Assembly (NCBI GenBank): GCA_019925105.1
Contig: JAHGAU010000013.1
Span: 620,001-684,000, forward strand
DNA: 64,000 nucleotides
Reading direction: 5' to 3'
Source: Niebla homalea
Lineage: Eukaryota > Ascomycota > Lecanoromycetes > Lecanorales > Ramalinaceae
The position numbers were made by a program, and so were the translations under genes. Positions 24,401 to 37,644 of the stretch are shown here, piece by piece. Within the stretch, counting starts at the first letter, position 1. Each line of letters begins with the position of its first letter. Under the pieces are notes generated by a model. That model did no database searches. It was not told where the DNA came from and worked only from the letters and a program-made list of their open reading frames with translations.

Positions 24401-25448
24401 TGGGAAGATTCTAGGGGCTTGAGTAATCGGCGTACATGGCTAGCTTTTACAACTGTAGCTCCCTTTTGAACCCCCTGAGCGTGTGAGCCTTGAGAGTCGA
24501 GTGGTAGCTGCTGGCCCTCACAAGGTTTGCCCTCCTTCGGCAGGTATTCATCATCTGACATCCCCCAAATCTGGGGTAATCTAGCGAATTGCAGTAAAGC
24601 TAGGGGGACAGAGTCGAACAGATTCTGTGCAATTGATTTATGGTCTTTAGCTTTGGAGGACCTTGGCTTCGTTTCGGCAGCAGAACTCGAAGGAGGAGGC
24701 GGAGGAGGAGGGTATTTCTCATCCTTTTGGCAGGAATCATTTTGCTCAGTCGGAAGCTCGAGCTGCCCAAGATGGATTGGGATAGTTTTGCTTTTGTTTT
24801 TCGAGGATTCTTCAAGCACATCTCGGTCGTTGTCAATTGGGTGCTTCATATGACCGTGGGATAGCCGATTCGGAGAAGATCCATGGACGCCAGTCCTGTT
24901 ACCACCGAACGATGGCACATTTTTTGAGGCCTTCCGGTCATTATCCGAATCTCTCAAAGGGTCTCGCAGGAGGCGAGAATGTCCACTGGCATCTGCACCT
25001 CTATTTAGCCTGCTCTTAAGACTTGGGCAGAGTCTCCGCGACGGGTGGTCTTGAGCAGCGAGGTGAGAGGCAAGAGCGCGTGCGCTCAAAGCGGTGTAAG
25101 GTCTGAAAGGCCCCCTTGAGATCCTGTTTCTGAAAGTCGCACAAGTAGGATTGGTGCATGTAATCTCTCCACAGCCAGTAAGGACCTGCTGGTAGAAGCT
25201 AGTTGTACATTTAGGACTGGTCTGGATCAAGGCAAGGATGGAAAGGCCAGCGTTTCGACCCACCTCGAGTATAAGTCTTGAAAGAACCGGCGTCGCTCGA
25301 GCGAGCGCGGAGGCCAGAGAAAGATTGGCTCTTGATCATTCTTGCTGCCGCTTCTTGAGCCCGCATTCTCTGACTCACCATCTACCTTCTTCGAGGACTT
25401 TCTGTGATGGTGCCGCTTCTTAGGCATTGGGACAGAATTTGCCGTCAT
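21475..25448 (-). CDS. HECT-type E3 ubiquitin ligase with AZUL zinc finger (HUL4/UBE3A-like)
   Basis: Three exons (25448-25264, 25216-23061, 23006-21475, minus strand) encode 1290 aa. A basic N-terminus is followed by an AZUL-like zinc finger (about residues 65-90: CGEITCTNPTCATF). A long disordered middle comes next, then the HECT domain from about residue 880. HECT marks are LKVRIGHGLGEDGIDHGGVQQEFF, the catalytic cysteine in LPTSHTCFGRL (about Cys1258), and the phenylalanine four from the end (GFGQP terminus). HECT enzymes carry ubiquitin as a thioester before passing it to substrates. AZUL plus HECT recalls human UBE3A and fungal HUL4. The first intron (47 bases, gtgggt...accag) was chosen because it is the only pair giving continuous frame into the zinc finger. 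Confidence 0.9.
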
Positions 25449-25855
25449 GTTGGTGAGATATTGTATTACCCTACTGTATTAGATTGGAATGTATAGATAT
25501 GAATCTTGAATAGGCATATTGATTTGGTACCTAATCCTCCATGTCATACCACCATCCAAGTAGTCTGGCACGAGGGCACTATGGTGCAATCCTTCCTGGA
25601 TCCGTGATTATTGGAGTCTTGGCAACAGTGGCGACGTCATTTCACGATGTCACTCGTGAGTCAAAATCTCCAACGACTGTCATAAAGAACACTGACTCTT
25701 CACCGAACTTTGATTTCAGATTTTTGTCTTCGCCATCTGCTGGTACTAATATCCAGTCCTTTCTGCCCTCGCTTGACAGAGCTCTCTGGACCGTCAATCA
25801 CACCAAAACCAAACAGCTTTCCCTACCTTGGAAGCCTGCAAATTCCTCCATATCC
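25449..25855. promoter_or_regulatory. Divergent promoter of the HECT ligase and REI1
   Basis: A 407-base spacer between head-to-head genes. The REI1 frame stays open upstream of its ATG to 25541, but the extra residues do not resemble the family, so it is read as leader. No specific binding site is called. Confidence 0.4.
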
Positions 25856-27503
25856 ATGGCTTCCATTACAGCCCCTCGAAATGCTACCAATGCGACTTCC
25901 CCCATACAGCCAGTTGATCACTCGAGGTCTCATCCTTACACGTGCAATACCTGCCAGGTCGCCTTTCGTAACAGTGACCTTCAACGCACCCACATGCGGA
26001 CTGATTGGCAGTAAGTTCAATATCTGACTTGGTCCGACGAGTCGCTGACAAGCACTGCACAGCCGATATAATCTAAAGCGTCGCGTTGCCTCCTTACCTC
26101 CCATATCTGCAGAGACCTTTGCAGAGAAGGTCTTGAATGCCCAGGCATCATCTACCGCGGTGGCCGCAAAGGCTTCTTTCGAAAAAATCTGCTCCGTCTG
26201 CCAGAAGACCTACTACAGTGAGAACGCTTACGGAAACCACTTGAAAAGCCAGAAGCACCGCCTCCGAGCTGCGTTGACTGCTAAAGATGGCGTCGCGACG
26301 GAAGATGGTGAGGGTACTTCTGTCATGAGTTCTACCATCTCCCTGGGCGAGCCAATCAACACGGTTGTACCGGCTTCAACAGCTAAAGTCAGCCCCCCCA
26401 TCGATACAATAGACCCCGAGGCCGAAGAGGAATTTTCCAAAGTCATCAATGGCATCAAGGAGACTCAGCTGGCTGATGATGAGCCGGTGTCACGACGACC
26501 CACGAGACCTCACCATTCATCCGAAGCAGATCGGCCAGAGCATCCATTGTCGCCCGAGAAAACCAGAGACACAGCTAAGGGTTCGGAACCGAGCGTCGCT
26601 CTTCCGGAGGACTCACAAGAAGCTTTGACTCGCTGCCTGTTCTGCAATGCATCATCAAAGACCGGAGATTTGAACCTCGAACACATGACCAAATCCCACG
26701 GCCTTTTCATACCCGAACGAAACTATCTCGAAGATATGGATGGTCTCCTGCAATGGTTGAATGACCGGGTTCGCAACGAGCCACATGAATGCCTTTATTG
26801 CCACCAAACGAAAAGCTCTTCGGGGGGCATCCAGAGCCATATGAAAGACTCGGGACATTGCAAGATCGCGTTTGAAAGTGAAGTGGACATGATTGAAGTA
26901 GGGCAGTTTTATGATTTCACAAGCACTTACTCAGACGGGGCCGTGGAAGAAGACGAGGATGAAGAAATGGCCGACGAGGATGGGTGGGAGGACGAGAGTG
27001 ATCCCGGATCTGATGATGGGGATGGAGGCGTGGAACTTGAAGGCACTGGTGAGGGTAAAGTGCCAAAGCTCGGATCAAGAACGCAAACTAAAGATCAAGC
27101 CACCATATGGGATGATGAACTCCATCTCCCATCTGGGAAAATAGCAGGCCATAGATCCTCAGCCAAGTATTATCGTCAGAACCTCCGGGACCGTCCATCT
27201 ATCGAGGAGACCATCCAAAGGCAGAATTTGCTCGAGGCCGCAGTTGAAAGAGGTGAGGTGGATGTGGAAATGACGAATGGTGAAGAGAATCATCCTGGTG
27301 ACTCCGGCCGAGGTCGGCAACTCATATCACGCGCGAACGGTGGATTAGGAATGCTGGGAGTGCCGGAGGCAAAGAAGAGGGCCATCCAGGCCGTGGAGAA
27401 GAAAGAGAAGTTCCGAGCTCAGAGAGCGCAAAAGCAGTACGAATGGGGTGTGAACAAGAGGGCAAACAACCAGAAGCACTTCAGGGACCCCTTATTGCAG
27501 TAG
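25856..27503 (+). CDS. REI1: Cytoplasmic 60S ribosome biogenesis factor REI1
   Basis: Two exons (25856-26010, 26063-27503) encode 531 aa. REI1 (human ZNF622) acts in the cytoplasm late in 60S maturation, helping to release and recycle Arx1. Four C2H2-type fingers are visible: CNTCQVAFRNSDLQRTHMRTDWH (split here), CSVCQKTYYSENAYGNHLKS..., CLFCNASSKTGDLNLEHMTK and CLYCHQTKSSSGGIQSHMKD. The hallmark TDWHRYNLKRRVASLPP is restored exactly by removing the 52-base intron. An acidic stretch around residues 320-350 and a basic C-terminus ending KRANNQKHFRDPL complete the family pattern. Confidence 0.95.
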
Positions 27504-27598
27504 ATGCTTAATGATATAATCGAAGACATTGAAGCAATCTCCTGTACAATTCAACAAGCCCAATAATTCCTTCCCAGGCCTTTCCGAGTTTTAAACAT

Positions 27599-29273
27599 CT
27601 ACCATCCCCTACACCGGACCCAAACATCAAGAACCTCATCCTCCCGCCCCTTCAACCTACTGTCGACTACCAAGAACCACCCAAACATCGCCCCAGCAAT
27701 GCATGCATGATTGGGGAAAATCCTCACCTTTTGACCCACCTTGAGTTTGTGCCTCGACCCTCCCGAGGCGTCCTCATCCGCCTTTGGATCAACTGTCAGC
27801 TTCCCATGCTCCTGGCTGATGCCTCCAACCTGCCAGCCCGACCGCTTCGGCTGGAGTCCCGATGTTCGCAGTTCAGGCATGCCCCAGTCGCTCACGACAC
27901 CCCAGCCGGAAGAATTAGGTGCCGGTTCCCTCCCCAACGCGAGTGTACCCGCTGCGATCAACGCTTCCGGGGCAGTGCGATCGGGGTAGGTGCTGATGAC
28001 TTCGGCCAGGACGGTCATAGCGATATCGGCAAGCGAGAGTGTGGTCGGGGTGGATGATGGCGAGGTTGCCGAGGGGGAGGCCTGGGTGGCTATCTGCTGC
28101 ATGTCGAGGAAAGAGTAGTTGCCCGCGTGGAGCTCCAACGTGTACTTCTCCTTGATGCGAGGGACTGCGATCTCGGATATGTATCTGACATTGTCCCTGA
28201 CTTGTTTGGACATGAGTTCGAGGGAATTGAGATAGGCTTGAATGGATGTAGCCGTCGGCGTCGCTCCAATGGACAGGGTGAGCTTCTTGGTAGCGTGTAG
28301 AGGGCCCCGCAGCTCAGCAGCACGACCTGCTGCTCGCTCCAGTTCTTCCATCTCGTGGATGAGAGTTTGCAATGAGGCTTCTTCGGTCTCATTGCTGTAG
28401 CTGTGACCAGCATGGCTGTAAAGGCCGATCAGTTCGACGATGCCTTCTTTTTCCAACACAAAAATCTCGGATGCCAGGCGTTCGAACCCGGGCGAGCTGA
28501 AGGGCACGCCCGCTCGCCCGTAGCCGGTATCAACCTTGATGAAAACTTGAAGGGCAGTGCCAACCTCTGCTTTGAATTGGCGGGTGTATTCTAGCTGATC
28601 CGTAGTATCAATCATCACGGACACACTCTTTTCACCTAGAGTCTTGGCCAATTGACATAGTCGGTTGATTTGGGAAGGCGGTAACGGAATGCCATATAGG
28701 ATCTGAAGGGGATAGATCTCAGAAATACAATTCAAATGGTTTGTCAGAAGATCCTACATTAATCGATTGGCCCTCGGCTTTGCATGAAGAAAGATACGGC
28801 ACATAGAATTCAGCTTCTGCCACAGTGGACACGACGATGTTCACTTTGTTGGACGCCTCTCCGACCTGAAGCGGAGCGACTTCGAGGGTCTTTTGAAGAT
28901 CTTTATTAGCTACGATCTACACTGGTACTGTAAGGGAGAGTGTGATTATGACCCAGGACACGAAACAAAACTGGGACTGCGAATTTGGGAACTCGATCAA
29001 CTGCATACTTCACCATAGGAAAACCCAAAGTTACCTGTCTCGGCCGAGGAGTTGCCTCACCTTGTGTGTCTTCATGTGCGGACGAAATTCGACTGCTAAA
29101 GCCTTACATGTTTCGAGCATCTGAGTGCAGTTCCTTTCAATTACAGCAAGATCAAGCACGACAGCTGGAGTCGGGACATGCCTCAATTGCTTGCCAACAA
29201 AGATTTCTTGAAGCATGACTTTGGATGGTACAGGGTAGGATTGCGAGGAGAAGGGGGTATCTGTTTGATCCAT
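27599..29273 (-). CDS. DSD1: D-serine dehydratase (PLP- and zinc-dependent, DSD1-like)
   Basis: Three exons (29273-29061, 28889-28758, 28717-27599, minus strand) encode 487 aa. The enzyme deaminates D-serine to pyruvate and ammonia; D-threonine aldolase is a close relative and cannot be excluded. It has the alanine-racemase-type N-terminal barrel, with the PLP-binding lysine in RPHMKTHK (probably Lys68), IKVDTGYGRAGV, and GLYSHAGHSYS. The zinc ligands His452 and Cys454 lie in FPNHACIAG. The first intron is about 170 bases and was placed by joining THK to TLEVAPLQVGE, as in the family. The start MDQTDTPF was chosen over upstream in-frame ATGs because the family begins near there. Confidence 0.88.
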
Positions 29274-30189
29274 TGCGATTGTGGTGATTCTCAAAGAGTA
29301 ATTGTCTCCTTGCATGCGCTCAGTCAACAATCAATGGATTAAAAAGTTCATTTACAAGACAGATGAGTGAACACAGCGTCATGCAAAGTATTGCTCACTG
29401 GATTCCAGTAGGAAGGCTTTGCGGACACCTGAGCCCCTATCCTTTATCACGACTCATATAATGTTCACGTGGAAATACCTTGAAATGCAGATGAATAAAT
29501 AGAAATCGTCACGGCGCCGGGCCCGAAAATGAAAAAACGTTGTGGCAAAGCAATTTATACTTTCGGTCCAAAGTTCCGGTTTGACACGTTCGGAAGAGGG
29601 CAAATTGATCTGATAATTACGCGGCACAGCGTGTTGCGACCTTTTTAGCAAGTTAGCTAGGAAGCGTGTGGACTGCGGAGTGAAAAGCCTGAAAGGCTGA
29701 AACTAGACTTGAGAGGCGGCCTGGCTGCTGCGGAGCGGACACTCGAACTCCCACGACGGATGAGATGTAATCACAGACCTCCCGCTCTTCTTAAATGAGA
29801 CTTTTTTCATCATAAGATTCACTCATGAACTGTACGACATTCACTGCCCTTCCTTATCTATCTGCTCACTTGCGGCGTATCTGGCGTCAGCGTTGTATGA
29901 TTGATTTGCCTTAAAATAAGCTTGTTTCGCCTTTGGTCGCTTGTGAAAGAGCTCCCAAATTCTACGCGATGTGCTTTCCATCGGGTCGCTTGATGCTAGT
30001 TTCACCGCGGTCATTTCAATAAGAGCCAAAATTTCCGAGAAACACCTCTGATCGCTCGGGGAATCCATTTTTGTCCCAAACGCGTCACCACATGATCATG
30101 ATCAGGACCATGTTGGTTCGCCTCATCCGTGCATGAAACACCACCCCATTCGGAAAGCGGGGTCGGAAGCCTGCTAAGAGCTGGGCAAG
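29274..30189. promoter_or_regulatory. Divergent spacer with one small doubtful ORF
   Basis: 916 bases between D-serine dehydratase and the next gene. A 75-codon minus-strand frame at 29841-30068 begins with an ATG and is charged and helical in composition, but I recognise no family and see no intron pattern. It is noted here, not called as a gene. Confidence 0.35.
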
Positions 30190-33100
30190 ATGGTGCTCTC
30201 GACAGTCAGGGAGAGTGGATGGAGTGTACCTCTAGCCATGGCCGAAGAAGATATGGAGACCACCTCAGAAAGCGATGTCGACGAAGGGCCCCCAGTGCAT
30301 CCTGTGCCTACCATGCAGGGTGCCTTTGAAGAATCCATGGCCGAAACCATGAACGAAAACGACGAGGAAGAACCCTTGGACCGCTACTCCAAGGCTGACT
30401 CGGTCACCCGGCGGAAGATGCTGCTCGAACAAGACCAATACGAGCGTACTGTGGCCGGCAGGTGGAAACAGAAGGCGGGAGAGAAGTTCCATCCCTTGTG
30501 GAAATTGGTCGCTCAAATCTCCTTTGGTATGCATCTCTTGCAGCAGGGGCTCGCCAAATCAGACGAGGAGGTCCTGAAAATCCTTCAAACACATGTCGAC
30601 GAGGTCGATGGCTTTCTCGAACGGACAACCGAGGACTTTGACCTTGCACAAGGCGACATCAACGAGCGGATACGCTACCTCAAGCTCCCGTTGGAGCATG
30701 CTGAAGTCTTCGATCGCATGTTGGACGACAAACCTTTCCGACTCGCCATCGTCCAAGGTAATGAAAAGATTGAGCACATTATTGATCGGACCGCCGCAGC
30801 CATGAATGACGCTCTCAAAGATGTTCAGAAAGGTCTGGACGCAACCAGAGAGCTTGCCAAGTACATGACGAGGTTAGACAAGATGTGGGAGGACAGGACA
30901 GAGGAGCATGGTTCCGTGTATCTGGCGATGATTGGCAATACCGAGGGCTGGACTCGTGCTTTCTTGACACTTCAATCCAAGGGTTGCCATCTGCGCAAGG
31001 CTCTAGTTCAATTGGGAAGCATCGTCGCTGAGATGGAGAAACGAGCAGGAGCCGCAAGCCGCAAGAATCTGGTATGACTCGGTCATCTCTGTCTGCATCC
31101 CTCAATTTTGATATTCGTCATAGATACCCTCAAGGTCTGCCACCGGCAGGTACTTTGTTGCTCCGCGCTCCCCCAGCCCAATCATCTCGCATACCCCTCC
31201 ACGGTCTCCGAACAAGCCTCTACCAGAGGATCCCAATCCAGCAACGCGCGTAGCATCATCTCAGAGGTATACGAGAACATCTACAAATCGATCTGCCAGC
31301 AGCTCTCCGCAGCTGGTTCAGACGGCTGGCTCTGGCTCAGGCTCACGAAACCATACGAGGAAGGACAATGGGGTGTCTCCCAGAATTCCCAACATAGCGA
31401 GGTCTCCCCAGATCCTCAACCCCGGCTGGGCACCTAGGTCACCTGATCCCAGTAGAAGTGGCCGAAGCCCAACACCAGACAAATACCCAAGGTCTCATGA
31501 TCCTGGGAAATCTCCACGGAGCCCAAATTTAGGCCTTGGTATCTCAGACAGACATCCAGACCGGTATACTTCCAGCAAAAGCCCAGACCCTCAATCTGTG
31601 GCGAAGCATTCCCATACCCAACGATCGGTCAGGAGTCCCGAGCCGGCCAGGTCCTTGAAAAGCTCAGAGCCCCAATACCGCAATGTGAGAAGTCCGCAGC
31701 CTCCGCGAGAAGGGCCTTCCGAAGTTGTCAGCCCACTCAGGACATCTACCCAAGCCAGGCAGGGGATAGCTAAGGGCAACAACTCATCTGAGCCATCTCT
31801 ATCGAGACGAAGGTCTTTGACAGACCGAACACGATCACTACTTGGGAAACGGCCATCTGTCAAGAAAGGCCCGTCAAGCGCGTCCAATACCATCGACAGG
31901 GTGAATGAAGATCGTGAAACCTCTAACGAAAGCCCTTCTCTACCCGCAGGAGATGTTCCAGAGGAGCCTCAACTGAACAGTGCGGCAAATGCTACTTTGC
32001 TGCGAAGACTTTCTTCCCGCCGCAGGCATCAAGCCATGAGCATGTCCGCCTATTCTGAGAGCCCGGTCTCCCAGATGAGAGCTAACGATACACCACCACC
32101 TCGAGAGGCAAGCCCCCAACACACGCAGAATGGCCGTCCGGTCCCTCCTCAAAGCACCTATGTCCCTCTCACACTGTTGCCTTCACAACCCGAGTTTTCC
32201 CCTCTTCACGATACTTTCCCATCCTCTAACATCGACGAGACCTCCGACCCACGTATCCCTGCAAATGCTACTGTTGTGTCCTCAACAGCGACAGTCGGTC
32301 CTTCATTAAAGACGAACATAGTGCCCGACGACTCTGAAGGGAGCGTCAACGTAGCGCATCCCTTACTTCGGGAGGAGAGGCATGCACGTTTCGCCACTCG
32401 TACCAGCCCTGGAACGCCTGGCAACTTATCCTCGGCTAGCCTGCCACTCCGCCATTACCACAGCCATGCAATTTTCGCTCAATCAAATCCAGACTTGATG
32501 CAGCGTCAGCGAGACCAATTCCAAGCACCAAAACGAGCGAGCTCACTTCTTTACACTCCACATGATGGTGCAACATCCTCAAATCCTCGCGCCATCCAAA
32601 AGACTGGACAATTATCTCCGGCCACCGAGCAATTCTCTCCGACTCATGACCAAACCACGCCGAATGCTTCAACCCTAAACCTCATCAACCGTACATCTCC
32701 CTTGCCTCCGGAAACTGAGCTTGGAGTCCATCCCGCTCATCGCGTACCAGAGTCGGATTCGGCTCCCAAGCTAGCGCCCTCCTCAGCTCATTCTAGTGCA
32801 TCATCCACAACTGAGCAAGGAGCTACTCCACCTCCCATATCAACTGGACCCTCTCACCCCAACTCTCCCCCTACACGCTTTGCACCGGACCATTCCACTC
32901 GAGCCCAATCGCCACACGCGTCACAATCACCCCAGCGCAACGCAAAGCTGCCGGCAGAAATTTCCCGTGAGAATTCGACTGATAGCAAAGGCCAATCCGA
33001 AACGGTCGATCCGAAACAGACACCCTTCTACCTCAACCCCGCCTCATCAACGCTTCTGAAGGAATTCATGGAATCCCCTCCAGAATCCCGCGCCCAGAGC

Positions 33101-33547
33101 CCTGGTCCTCCACCAAATCAGCCTCACGGCCAGTCCTCCGCTCAGCGCTCGCCCCAGACGCCGGACACACCAGAAATATGGAATCAAGGCTTCAGGTCTG
33201 AAGCTGCCAGCCCTCCACCACCGGGACCAGGCGGGTCAAATCTTGCGGGTTACTGGTCCACTCAAGACCTTAGCGCAGGCAAAGTCAGTGGTGCGAACGG
33301 TGTCAAGCAGAAGAAGGGACTTGGACTGAAAAAGATGTTTGGGGGATCGAAGAGCGTGAAACGACCCAAAGAAAAGTCGGCGAAGCGAAAGTTTTGGGGC
33401 AAAAACTTGCACGCTGAGGGCTGCGACAGCCTCGAACATGACAATACTAACTCAGTCGATATGGAAAAGACCAGAGATGGGGAGTACTACCAGGGAGTGG
33501 GTCCAGATGGTGTTTGGATATCTAGGCAGAACTTCGTCAGGAAGTGA
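30190..33547 (+). CDS. Large conserved fungal protein: helical N-domain and disordered Pro/Ser-rich tail
   Basis: Two exons (30190-31071, 31124-33547) encode 1101 aa. Residues about 70-290 are predicted all-helical with coiled-coil character (RRKMLLEQDQYERTVAGRWK, then FHPLWKLVAQISFGMHLLQQ and DLAQGDINERIRYL). The rest is long, Ser/Pro/Arg-rich and disordered, with many SP dipeptides that could be kinase sites (RSPQILNPG, RSGRSPTPD). The C-terminus is a basic block (KKMFGGSKSVKRPKEKSAKR) and a short conserved-looking end, GVGPDGVWISRQNFVRK. The intron (52 bases) is phase 0. I do not recognise a named family. A second in-frame ATG at 30238 could be the true start. Confidence 0.8.
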
Positions 33548-33768
33548 TGATGCCTCTACCAGACGATGGCCTTTGATTTTGGCCATTCAGCATGCGATAT
33601 CAATGTGCAATAAGTGTAAGATAAGTATTGATGTGTTGAGCCATGCGGATCAACTTATCAGACGAGGAGCCAATATGCCTGAGCTACCAGATACTGCAAG
33701 CTAGTGCAAAGCCTTTAATCAGACCTATCTATTCAAGATTTCTTTGAATGCCCATCCTTTTTCCTTTG

Positions 33769-35238
33769 TCATTTGCATCTCTTCTCGACAATGCCAGCAC
33801 CGAATTCCTCATACTCCTTCCTACTGATCCACATCTGATGAAACGTGCCAAGACTCGCCAGGATACTGCCCCCTATCCAACTTCCAAACTTCCTCTCTAC
33901 AATCGACCCTGCAGCATGGATCCTGATCTTCGAACTCGGGAACGCCGCCGCCATCTCATCCTGGATCCGACTCGTCAACCCGTGGATCAAACTCCCACTC
34001 CCCGTCACCACCATATTATTCAGTAGCATGGCCCGGATATCCGTGTCCACACTGTTCAAGCTCTGCTTGATGAGATCGATGATGCAATCCTTCTGACTCG
34101 GCGCGGGATTCTCTCCATCCGTCAGCGCCATCTTGGCGTCGAACATCCCCTCCACGCACCGATACCGGTCCGGCGCCTGGAAGACCTGGTTCCACCCATC
34201 CGGCATCTCAAACGGCTTCCCCGGGTGCGACTTGGCGACGTCGAGGTTCGTCATCCCGTTGGGGGAGTGACCCGACAGTTTTCCCGGGCCGGGCCAGGAC
34301 GCGACGACGGATTCCTTGAATTCCGTGAGCACGCGATCTTCCTGCAGCGCGCGGAAGGAGGCGTGGGGTGCGGTGTCTGGGGTGAACGGTTTGAGGGTGG
34401 CTTGGGCGGGCGCGCCCGCGTCGACGGCGGATTTGGAGGAGATGAGGTAGTGCGGTGTCAGGGGCACCGGCGGCTGCGCGGTCGAGAACAGGAGGCGGAT
34501 CTGGTCGGAGACGAAGTTTCCCGCCAGCGGGGAGCGGACGACCCCCTTGCGCAGGAGCAGGCCGTCTTGGATGGGGGAGATGGAGATGTTGGCGGCGCCG
34601 ATGTCGATCACCAGGGCGGCGGGCTTGCCGGCCGAGAAGGCGGCCAGGACGCCGTTGCGGGCGAGGTAGAAGGCGGGTGTGCCCCAGGACTCCATGGCGA
34701 CCTCGACGGCGCGCTCGCGGTCTTTGCCGGCATTCCAGCCGGGCTCGGTCATGAGGAGGGCGTTCTCGCCGACGGGCTTTTCCTGCTCGGCTGCGTCTTC
34801 CATCTTGATGTCTTCATTGTCCTCATCATTGAGGCCGTTGGTGGAGAGTTTGCCTTGCCGGTTGCTGGTCAGTTTGGATGTGATGGCGTGTTCCCAGAGG
34901 CTGGCGGCGGTGTCCCAGTTTTTCACCGTCCCGTCCTTGGACATGACATTGCTGATCGATACTTGGGGGGATGGGGTGTGTATCGAGTTGTCTCCGAAGA
35001 TATGTTTTTGCGAGGGGGTGCTGGCGTAGAAAGAGGGCACAACGGATTTGGGGACGTCTTCGCCGGCAAAGCCTGCGCGTACGGTGGAATATCCAGGGTC
35101 GAGTACGAGAGCTGAGATCTCATCTGTGGATATGTCAATACAGCTGATTCGCTTGATGATTCAAGTGCAATGAGAGGGAGACGAACCTCCGCCGTATTCG
35201 TTGGCGTCCGGAGGCTTCAATGATGCTTGTCCCGCCAT
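33769..35238 (-). CDS. ARP4: Actin-related protein 4 (chromatin remodelling subunit)
   Basis: Two exons (35238-35187, 35123-33769, minus strand) encode 468 aa. ARP4 is a nuclear actin-like subunit shared by NuA4, SWR1 and INO80. The actin fold is clear: LVLDPGYSTVRAGFAGEDVPKS, LVIDIGAANISISPI, the GEN-rich region and the C-terminal FGSWIGGSILASLGTFHQMW with SRKEYEEFGAGIVEKRCK. The acidic insertion around residues 105-125 (DEDNEDIKMEDAAEQ) fits ARP4 orthologues. The first exon (52 bases) was joined to give the family start MAGQASLKPPDANEYGGDEI. Confidence 0.95.
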
Positions 35239-35575
35239 TACTGCTGTCAAGCCAGCGCAAATTCTGAGATCAGGCTCACAGCTTTTTCAATGCGGATGCC
35301 GTGTGCTCCATGAGCGCCTCTCCTCTTCCAGCGCGCATTACAAGAGCCACAAGATATAGAATGCAGTGAGATTTCTTTCACGAGGAAGTTCAAGCCTAGA
35401 GGTAAGTGCGGGTGTTCCTGCAGCGGGATTGATTCTGAGCAGGCGGCCTAGAGCCAACCCTTTTCCCTGCCTAGAAAATAGAAATATATGCCGTCTCCCT
35501 CCTCCAGACCCTCCGCATTTCAGTCTTTGCGAAACGCCGCGAAACGGCTTTCATGGTGACGCATGACGGCATGTC
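35239..35575. promoter_or_regulatory. Divergent promoter of ARP4 and GUP1
   Basis: A 337-base spacer between head-to-head genes. No specific element is called, and no gene fits in the interval. Confidence 0.4.
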
Positions 35576-37644
35576 ATGAGTGCCCTTCGATTCCTTGGGA
35601 AAGTCTACTCCCTTGACACCCTCGACACACGCTTCACCACATCCTCGAAGACTCCATCGTCAGCTGCAAATGATGCATCAGGGCGAGGAAGCAAGGAAGC
35701 CCGAAGTGACCATGATGGCCGCAAGTCGCAAGGCAATGGCGCACATCCCTCGAAATGGAAGACGCCCGAGTTCTTCTACCACTACTTCGTCTTCCTGGTA
35801 GCTGTTCCTTGCATGTTTTACACCGTCTACAATGTCTCGCAATGTATGTATAGCCTGGACCCACCACGGTATGGGGTGACCTTGGGCTGAATTTCAATAG
35901 CATGGAACCCCGAATACCCCAAGTTCGAGCCGCTCTTGTCGGCAGGCTGGATCCCTGGTCGAAAGGTGGACAACTCCGACGCTCAGTATGCCAGCTTCAG
36001 AGACAATGTGCCCTACCTATTCGTAGTGATGGCACTTCATCCCCTGCTCCGACGAGCCTTTGATACAATGCATCCTAATGGTGATGGGAAAAAGGTCTCA
36101 GGTGGGCATGCTCTGGCGAATGGCAAAGGAGGCCCTTCTGCACAGAATCATCTTCACGCAGACGAAAGGCAGGAAAGGAGGCTTTCGTTTGATGTCATCT
36201 TCAACCTCATTTTCCTCGTCGCCCTTCACGGCTTCTCTGCTCCAAAGGTTCTGATCATTTTGTACATCAATTTTCTGCTAGCAACCAAATTAGATCACCG
36301 TTATGTTCCAGCGGCGACGTGGATTTTCAACATTGGCATTCTGTTCGCCAATGAATTGGGCCAAGGTTACCGCTACAGCATGGTCGCAAACGTCTTGCTC
36401 CCGGAGAACGCAGGTGATGTCGAAGGCGACAGCGGATGGGGCCCTTTTCTTGATGGCTACGGGGGTCTGATACCGCGATGGGAGGTGCTCTTCAACATTA
36501 CGGTCCTTCGTCTCATTAGCTTCAATTTCGACTACTGGGCACGTAACAGGTCTGGGAGCAACAGTCCGGTTGAGGTGAGACTCCTGATGTGAACAATGAT
36601 TCTTGTCAGATGCTGACGGCTATAAGAAGAAGCAGCTCGATGTCGCCAATCTTTCCGAAAGAGACCGTGTTGACCTTCCCGCAAAGGCACGGGATTATTC
36701 CTTCCGCAACTACTTGGCTTATGCTTTGTATGCGCCACTCTATTTGGCTGGCCCAATAATTACCTTCAATGACTATATTTCACAGCAGCGGTACACGCCG
36801 AAGAGTATCACACAACAGCGGACGATTGCTTACGGCGTTCGCTTTCTTCTTGCCTTACTGGCGATGGAGCTCATGATTCATTACATTTACGTTGTGGCTA
36901 TATCAAAGGCACAACCTGCATGGGAAGTTTACTCTCCTCTTCAGCTGAGCATGCTGGGGTATTTCAATTTGCACCACATTTGGCTCAAGCTCCTGCTTCC
37001 TTGGCGCTTCTTCAGACTCTGGGCCTTGGTGGACTCCATCGATCCACCCGAGAATGTTGTCAGGTGTATGTCTGACAATTACTCGGCATTCGGCTTCTGG
37101 CGTGGCTGGCACAGGAGTTACAATCGTTGGCTCATTCGCTACATTTACATACCATTGGGCGGCTCGTCTGTGAAGGGTGCCTGGGGCACGGTGCGTGCAA
37201 TGGTCAATCTGTTCATCGTTTTCAGCTTCGTCGCGATGTGGCACGACATCCAATTGAGGTTACTCGTCTGGGGCTGGCTGATATCCCTGTTCATCCTGCC
37301 AGAGGTCATCGCAAGCTTCCTATTCCCAAAATCCAAATGGCAAGATCACAGAGAAGCCTATCGGGTCATCTGCGGCATTGGAGCTGTTGGCAACATACTG
37401 ATGATGATGTCAGCGAATTTGGTGGGTTTTGCTGTAGGACTTGATGGTCTCCAGGGCTTGGTACAAGGAATCGTTGGCTCATGGTCCGGTAAGCATTTCT
37501 TATCGATTGCCGTTCCAGCCGCTGACGATGTGGACAGGTCTTGGATTTCTGTTTGCGGCATGCTGCGCCCTCTTCACCGGCGCCCAAGTGATGTTCGAGT
37601 TGAGGCAGCAAGAATTGAGAGACGGGATGAACATGAAATGCTAG
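35576..37644 (+). CDS. GUP1: MBOAT acyltransferase GUP1 (GPI-anchor remodelling)
   Basis: Four exons (35576-35843, 35901-36574, 36627-37488, 37538-37644) encode 636 aa. GUP1 is a multi-pass ER membrane O-acyltransferase that remodels the lipid of GPI anchors; it was first linked to glycerol uptake. MBOAT marks are AFGFWRGWHRSYNRWLIRYIYIPLGG with Asn480, and FVAMWHDI with the catalytic His520. Transmembrane helices are abundant, starting at FYHYFVFLVAVPCMFYTVYN. The third exon begins at AAG 36627, which gives NSPVEKKQLDVANLSERDRV; the earlier AG at 36609 would break frame. The protein ends GAQVMFELRQQELRDGMNMK plus Cys. Confidence 0.95.

Noticed and set aside
34225..35115. 296-codon open frame on the plus strand opposite ARP4
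   Set aside because: It lies fully antisense to a clear ARP4 gene, is Gly/Arg-rich without domain, and is explained by GC-rich codon use in ARP4.
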